From NCBI GenBank assembly GCA_029850565.1, contig JARCRR010000146.1, positions 1-18,995 of the forward strand: a DNA stretch of 18,995 nucleotides, written 5' to 3'. The translations under genes and the position numbers were made by a program. How positions within the stretch are numbered: the first letter of the stretch is position 1; the number at the start of each line of letters is the position of its first letter. Below, one piece after another: positions 15,531 to 18,995 of this stretch. This DNA comes from Gallionella sp. (GTDB taxonomy: Bacteria; Pseudomonadota; Gammaproteobacteria; Burkholderiales; Gallionellaceae). Under the pieces are notes generated by a model. The model saw only the letters and a program-made list of their open reading frames with translations, searched no databases and was not told where the DNA came from.

Positions 15531-17534
15531 TCAGAACTCTGCTTGTACGCCGAACGAGATGGGTAGCACGAAAGGATAGACCGGAGTCTTTCGTGTATAG
15601 GTGGGGTCGTAGCTGTATCCCACCACGTTCTTCTGCCCATACAAATTGTTCCACTCGAAATACATCTCCATCTTGTAGCCGTCCATTTTCATTGCGCGTT
15701 CAAGCCTGACATCAAGCTGATGGAAGAAGGGGAGTGTGCCGGAGTTAATGGCGGCGTAGTTGGGGATGGGCCTGCCATCAGGATAGGTTCCCAAGCTGCC
15801 GTTGATGGGGGTGTAGGGTGTGCCTGAATGCGCCTTCCATTTGACACCCAGCGTCCATTCGCTATCCAGTTCGTAGTTGGCTACCACAGTGGCATTCACG
15901 GGTTGATCCAGGGCGAAGCGGAAAGATTGTCCGGTGAGATCGTTCTGTCTGCCGGAGTGCGACAGCGACAGGGCCAACCAGCCGGAGAGTTGTTCGCCCG
16001 TTTCTTTCTTGACCAGCATCTCCAGACCATAGGCTTTGCCGCTTGCGCCGTTGACGTAATTGAGCAGCGGGTCGTCCACGATCAGGTTGCTGAACTTCTT
16101 GTAATAGGTTTCGGCCTTCCATGACCACAGCGAGTCCACCTTGTGTGAGATGCCCAAGACACTGTGATCTGCGCGCAGATGCGAGAGGTTGGGATTGCCG
16201 AACTGTTGTGCGATCTGCTGGCCGGTAGGCATCTGGTTGTGTCGTCCCCAGCCTGCGGTCAGCAAGGTATCAGCGGTGTACTCCCACTCGATGCCGAGGC
16301 GTGGTTCCGTGTATGACTTGCGCAGATAATCCTCAAAGCTGCGGCGAATACCGCCGACCAACGTCACAGTCGATGCGATGCGCTTACGGTCTTGTGCCGA
16401 CACATCCCATCCATGCGAATAGAAGCGATCCGTCAGTTGTCGTTGCGGCGCGCTGGTGAGGTCGCAAGCGGGATTGAACTGGGTACAGGTCGCGTTCTTC
16501 AGGTCGGCATCGATCTTCACCAGGGCGCGCTCGTAATTCGCCCCCAATGCCAGCTCATGTCCCTCATTGATAGGTAGCGTCAGATGCTCACGCAACATCC
16601 AACTGTCTTGGGCTAGGTAAAGGTTACCTGCGCTTCCCACAGACTGTTTGAGATCGGAAGTCATGTGTTCCAAAGCAAGTTTGTTGAAGGCACTATCGAA
16701 CAACACAGAATCCAACACGGCTGCCTGCATGGTGTAGGCATCACCCAAGGAGATGGCGCCAGCCAGCACGGGCTGCTTCTTGGCGATATCGGTATCGCCC
16801 CCAATTTGCAATCTCAATTTGTCATTGGAACCCTGAGCGTGGAAGGTCAGCTTGTCGCCACTCGCCAACTTCCACACGTACTTACCCTGATAGTCGGAAT
16901 AGGAGGGGATCTGCACCGTGATCCCGTTCTGCTTGATGTTCTTGAGGAGCAGGTCGATGTAGCTGCGGCGGGCGGCGAAATAGAAAGACTGATTCTCGTT
17001 GATCGGACTCTCGATCAACGCATCGGCGGCCAATAGATTGATGTTGACCTTACCACCCAGCTTATCGTTGCGGGGTTCGCGCAATGCCACATCGATGACT
17101 GCTCCGGTGACATCCCCGTAACGCGGTGCGAAAGCGGCACTGTAGAGGTCGAAATCAGTGACGAGATCGGCATTGAACACACTCACACCGACCACGTTGA
17201 ATATCTTGCCTATCGGCAGTGAATCGACGTAATAAGCGTTGTCGCCGGGACCGGAGCCGCGCACGGCAGGCTCGTCATTGCGTCCCGAGACCACACCCGG
17301 TAATGCCTGCAATCCCTTTAATGGATCGCCGCCGGTTCCCGCCACCTTGCTCAATTGCTTGCCGCTGATCACGTTTTTGCTCACACGGTCAGGGCTACGC
17401 TCACTGACCACGGTGACTTCCGAAAGTGTCTCTGGTTCGCGCTTCTCCTTGTCTTTCGGAGTGCTGGTGATGACCGAGTCCTCGGCATGGGCAGTCAGAG
17501 CGAAAGCGAATAGAAATAGCAAAGCGAAACGCAT
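15531..17534 (-). CDS. TonB-dependent outer-membrane receptor
   Basis: I chose ATG 17534 because it gives a clean signal peptide (MRFALLFLFAFALTAHA, then EDS) and has GGAG nine bases upstream; the longer frame from 17714 would overlap the upstream regulator. The mature protein (about 650 residues) opens with a TonB-box-like LSEVTVVSE. The plug domain follows: LKGLQALPGVV, AVRGSGPGDNAYYVDSLPIG, and YSAAFAPRYGDVTGAVIDVA. Then comes a 22-strand-type barrel ending in VQAEF with the terminal Phe typical of BAM substrates. The ARRSYIDLLL stretch after the plug is common in receptors of this subgroup. Such proteins import siderophores, vitamin B12, metals or glycans with energy from TonB-ExbBD; the ligand cannot be told. 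It is the last gene of a minus-strand group with a HTH_34 regulator, which suggests regulated expression. Confidence 0.92.
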   Translation of the reverse strand: MRFALLFLFAFALTAHAEDSVITSTPKDKEKREPETLSEVTVVSERSPDRVSKNVISGKQLSKVAGTGGDPLKGLQALPGVVSGRNDEPAVRGSGPGDNAYYVDSLPIGKIFNVVGVSVFNADLVTDFDLYSAAFAPRYGDVTGAVIDVALREPRNDKLGGKVNINLLAADALIESPINENQSFYFAARRSYIDLLLKNIKQNGITVQIPSYSDYQGKYVWKLASGDKLTFHAQGSNDKLRLQIGGDTDIAKKQPVLAGAISLGDAYTMQAAVLDSVLFDSAFNKLALEHMTSDLKQSVGSAGNLYLAQDSWMLREHLTLPINEGHELALGANYERALVKIDADLKNATCTQFNPACDLTSAPQRQLTDRFYSHGWDVSAQDRKRIASTVTLVGGIRRSFEDYLRKSYTEPRLGIEWEYTADTLLTAGWGRHNQMPTGQQIAQQFGNPNLSHLRADHSVLGISHKVDSLWSWKAETYYKKFSNLIVDDPLLNYVNGASGKAYGLEMLVKKETGEQLSGWLALSLSHSGRQNDLTGQSFRFALDQPVNATVVANYELDSEWTLGVKWKAHSGTPYTPINGSLGTYPDGRPIPNYAAINSGTLPFFHQLDVRLERAMKMDGYKMEMYFEWNNLYGQKNVVGYSYDPTYTRKTPVYPFVLPISFGVQAEF

Positions 17535-17564
17535 GAATCGAACTCCGGAGTTATGTTCATCCAT

Positions 17565-17576
17565 ATTCAATTGAAT
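17565..17576. promoter_or_regulatory. 12-bp palindrome between regulator and receptor genes
   Basis: ATTCAATTGAAT is a perfect palindrome, flanked by a further GAATT-type copy (ttgaattgaa, 17571-17580). It lies 31 bases before the receptor start. It could be an operator of the adjacent winged-helix regulator; AT-rich palindromes this short also occur by chance. Confidence 0.3.
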
Positions 17577-17605
17577 TGAATCGAAGGCGACATCGTGATT
17601 GAACA

Positions 17606-17917
17606 TCAGGATGTTTGCAATTTGTTGATGCGCCGACTGGCGGTTGGCGCCTTGACGCCGAGCGGGAGCAGCGTTTGCAGGGCCGCGCGTCCCGCCTTGG
17701 TCAGCGCATAACAAGTCTGGATGCGTCCCGCGCTATCGTCCTTGCGCATTGCCACGTAATCGGCGGCGATGAGTTTCTTCAGGTGCGAATCCAGATTGCC
17801 ATCCGACACATCAAGCTGCCGTTTCAATTCGGCAAAAGTCGCCTCACCCGCTCCCGCCAGAAAGGCGGTGAGCTGGGTGCGCAAGGGTTGGTGCAATAAG
17901 GGGTCTAGTGTTTCCAT
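17606..17917 (-). CDS. Winged-helix transcriptional regulator, HTH_34 family
   Basis: From ATG 17917 the product is 103 residues, METLDPLLHQPLRTQLTAFL onward, a good match for the PF13601 (HTH_34) winged helix: the opening LDPLLHQPLR, the recognition region FAELKRQLDVSDGNLDSHLKKL, and the wing YVAMRKDDSAGRIQTCYALTKAGRAAL. These ArsR/MarR-like proteins bind DNA as dimers and are often encoded beside membrane proteins that they control. No Cys metal site is seen. The longer open frame to 18076 is rejected because the added residues do not fit the family. The stop is 71 bases before the TonB-receptor start, so co-transcription is likely. Its start overlaps a short upstream frame. Confidence 0.85.
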   Translation of the reverse strand: METLDPLLHQPLRTQLTAFLAGAGEATFAELKRQLDVSDGNLDSHLKKLIAADYVAMRKDDSAGRIQTCYALTKAGRAALQTLLPLGVKAPTASRRINKLQTS

Positions 17918-18006
17918 AGCATCGCCAATACAGGAAGTGTTGAGGCACAGGCTAACCAAACGGTTGATTGCGTCAGGTCGAGTTGTCGGGTGGCTTGTTG
18001 TGTCAT
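17905..18006 (-). CDS. Possible 33-residue membrane peptide overlapping the regulator start
   Basis: ATG 18006 opens MTQQATRQLDLTQSTVWLAC and continues STLPVLAMLWKH, stopping at 17905-17907, 13 bases inside the regulator gene. It fills the gap between the barrel gene and the regulator and has one hydrophobic helix. The overlap could couple translation of the regulator, which lacks a strong ribosome site of its own. There is no clear Shine-Dalgarno for this frame, so it may not be real. Confidence 0.35.
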   Translation of the reverse strand: MTQQATRQLDLTQSTVWLACASTLPVLAMLWKH

Positions 18007-18023
18007 GTGATTGACCCGATGGA

Positions 18024-18995
18024 TCAGAACGTCTGTCCGAATTTGAAATAGAGCCGGTTACCGCTATCGAGATCAAAACCGTGCGCGATGCCTACGCTCA
18101 ATGGGATGAAGAGTTGGTAAAACAATTTGGTCTCTGCGTTGAGTTCGACACCGATGCCTCGATAATATCGAGAGGGCGATGCACCTTGATTCCACACGCC
18201 ACCCGTATCCATAAACAGCGTTGCCGAGAGGCGGTTGATGCCGACGGGGGGCGACATCGCCGCGCGGTCGATGTCGGCAATCGGTGTTTGCCAACCAAGG
18301 CTGATGGTGCGCGCGTTGTCGCCTTGCAGCGCCAGTTCACTTCCGGCGTAACCGTGCAGCGGCAGGCTGCGCTGGTTGAGAGTCGGGGCGAGCAGTCCGT
18401 TGTTGTAGCTGTATGCACCGCCAAGCTGGAAGGGTTCGGTGAGGCCGGAAGCATGGGCTTCTGTCCAATGCGCACTCAATACGGTGTTGCCGATGGGCCA
18501 CAATTTCTGTGCATCCGCACGCACGACATGGCCGTCGAAGTAGTTGTTGAACGGGCGGTAGCTTTCAAAAATCAAGCGTGCGAACGAGCCCCGATTGTAT
18601 TCGGTGGCATACCAGGCCGACTCGCGCGAATCGTATTGCACGAAGGCCGCAGCCACCCGCTCCAACTGGGGTTGGTAGGAAAAATAATTCACAAATACAC
18701 GGTCAGTGCTTTGTTGGGCTGCGCCAATGCCCAAGTAAAAGCGCCGTTCACTGCGTTCCCACGGTTGCATCGAGACCCATTGCGCGCTGGTGGCGCGGTC
18801 ATAGATCGTGGTGGTCTCCTTGCCGTTTGCGCCTGTCCATTGGCGCGCCAACAGATCGCGGGCGATGCTGAAATGGTGACGATTGAGGTAGCTGTAGCTG
18901 ATGCTGCCGAGGGGTTCGCCTTGCGAGAATTCCCACATCGCGTTGGCCGTGTAATTGTGCCAGCGCATCGCGTCCGAGCCGTAGGTGGCGATGCC
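18024..18995 (-). CDS. Outer-membrane beta-barrel protein, C-terminal part (5' partial)
   Basis: The frame is open to the window edge; 323 residues are visible and the start lies beyond. The sequence is a chain of amphipathic strands rich in Tyr, Trp, Phe and Gly (GSISYSYLNRHHFSIARDLL, RRFYLGIGAAQ, SWYATEYNRGSFARLIFESY), ending FKFGQTF with the C-terminal Phe recognised by the BAM machinery. The segment SLPLHGYAGSELALQGDNAR and the following ATLFMDTGGVWN recall the last strands of D15/surface-antigen (Omp85-like) barrels, where a GxxG strand and an FxDxGxxW strand are typical. The N-terminal domains are not visible; a beta-propeller plus barrel arrangement is possible but unproven. It precedes the regulator by 106 bases on the same strand. 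Confidence 0.75.
   Translation of the reverse strand, partial: GIATYGSDAMRWHNYTANAMWEFSQGEPLGSISYSYLNRHHFSIARDLLARQWTGANGKETTTIYDRATSAQWVSMQPWERSERRFYLGIGAAQQSTDRVFVNYFSYQPQLERVAAAFVQYDSRESAWYATEYNRGSFARLIFESYRPFNNYFDGHVVRADAQKLWPIGNTVLSAHWTEAHASGLTEPFQLGGAYSYNNGLLAPTLNQRSLPLHGYAGSELALQGDNARTISLGWQTPIADIDRAAMSPPVGINRLSATLFMDTGGVWNQGASPSRYYRGIGVELNAETKLFYQLFIPLSVGIAHGFDLDSGNRLYFKFGQTF

Noticed and set aside
17535..17714. Upstream-extended start for the TonB receptor
   Set aside because: It would overlap the regulator gene and bury the signal peptide; ATG 17534 has a ribosome site and a clean Sec signal.
17918..18076. Upstream-extended start for the HTH_34 regulator
   Set aside because: The extra 53 residues are low-complexity, overlap the barrel gene and do not belong to the family, which begins at LDPLL.

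Overview
The window looks like part of a Gram-negative proteobacterial chromosome. My best guess is a betaproteobacterium of the Gallionellaceae/Nitrosomonadales type, judged from gene content (a ComEC gene divergent from a DUF2062 gene, an AsmA-like protein, a TonB-dependent receptor). No marker gene confirms this. The window has two halves, separated by a tRNA-Asn(GTT) gene on the minus strand at 7652-7727.

Left half, 1-7650: accessory, AT-richer, island-like DNA lying on the 3' side of the tRNA-Asn gene. In order it holds: (a) the end of a large Cys-rich protein with C-x3-D motifs, followed after 3 bases by a radical SAM/SPASM enzyme, which looks like a peptide or protein modification pair; (b) a small beta-rich cytoplasmic protein and a secreted Asn/Gly-rich probable beta-helix protein; (c) a P-loop domain fused to a DUF900 alpha/beta hydrolase; (d) long stretches of non-coding or decayed DNA; (e) a relic of the Wadjet anti-plasmid gene jetA, with an apparent in-frame internal deletion and a 3' truncation; (f) a second broken reading frame on the minus strand abutting it; (g) a perfect 22-bp palindrome beside the terminator of the tRNA. 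No integrase, transposase, CRISPR array or intact Wadjet gene is visible.

Right half, 7730-18995: chromosome-like genes. A 1027-residue membrane protein joins a very long cytoplasmic Ala/Glu/Lys helix to a periplasmic AsmA-like domain, and its start is preceded by an 11-codon leader with the best Shine-Dalgarno of the region. It converges, across a perfect bidirectional terminator, on an aspartate aminotransferase gene. That gene has a sigma70 promoter and a decayed second copy of its own 3' end just downstream. Upstream of it is comEC, divergent from a DUF2062 membrane protein that may be translated from a leaderless mRNA. A 36-residue membrane peptide gene with a good RBS and terminator follows. 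The last three larger genes run on the minus strand: an outer-membrane barrel protein (partial), a HTH_34 winged-helix regulator overlapped by a possible 33-residue membrane peptide, and a TonB-dependent receptor.

Most interesting are the Cys-rich/radical SAM pair, the P-loop/DUF900 fusion and the degraded Wadjet locus beside tRNA-Asn. Together these suggest a turnover hotspot for accessory and possibly defence genes. All family assignments are from recalled motifs; no database search was run.
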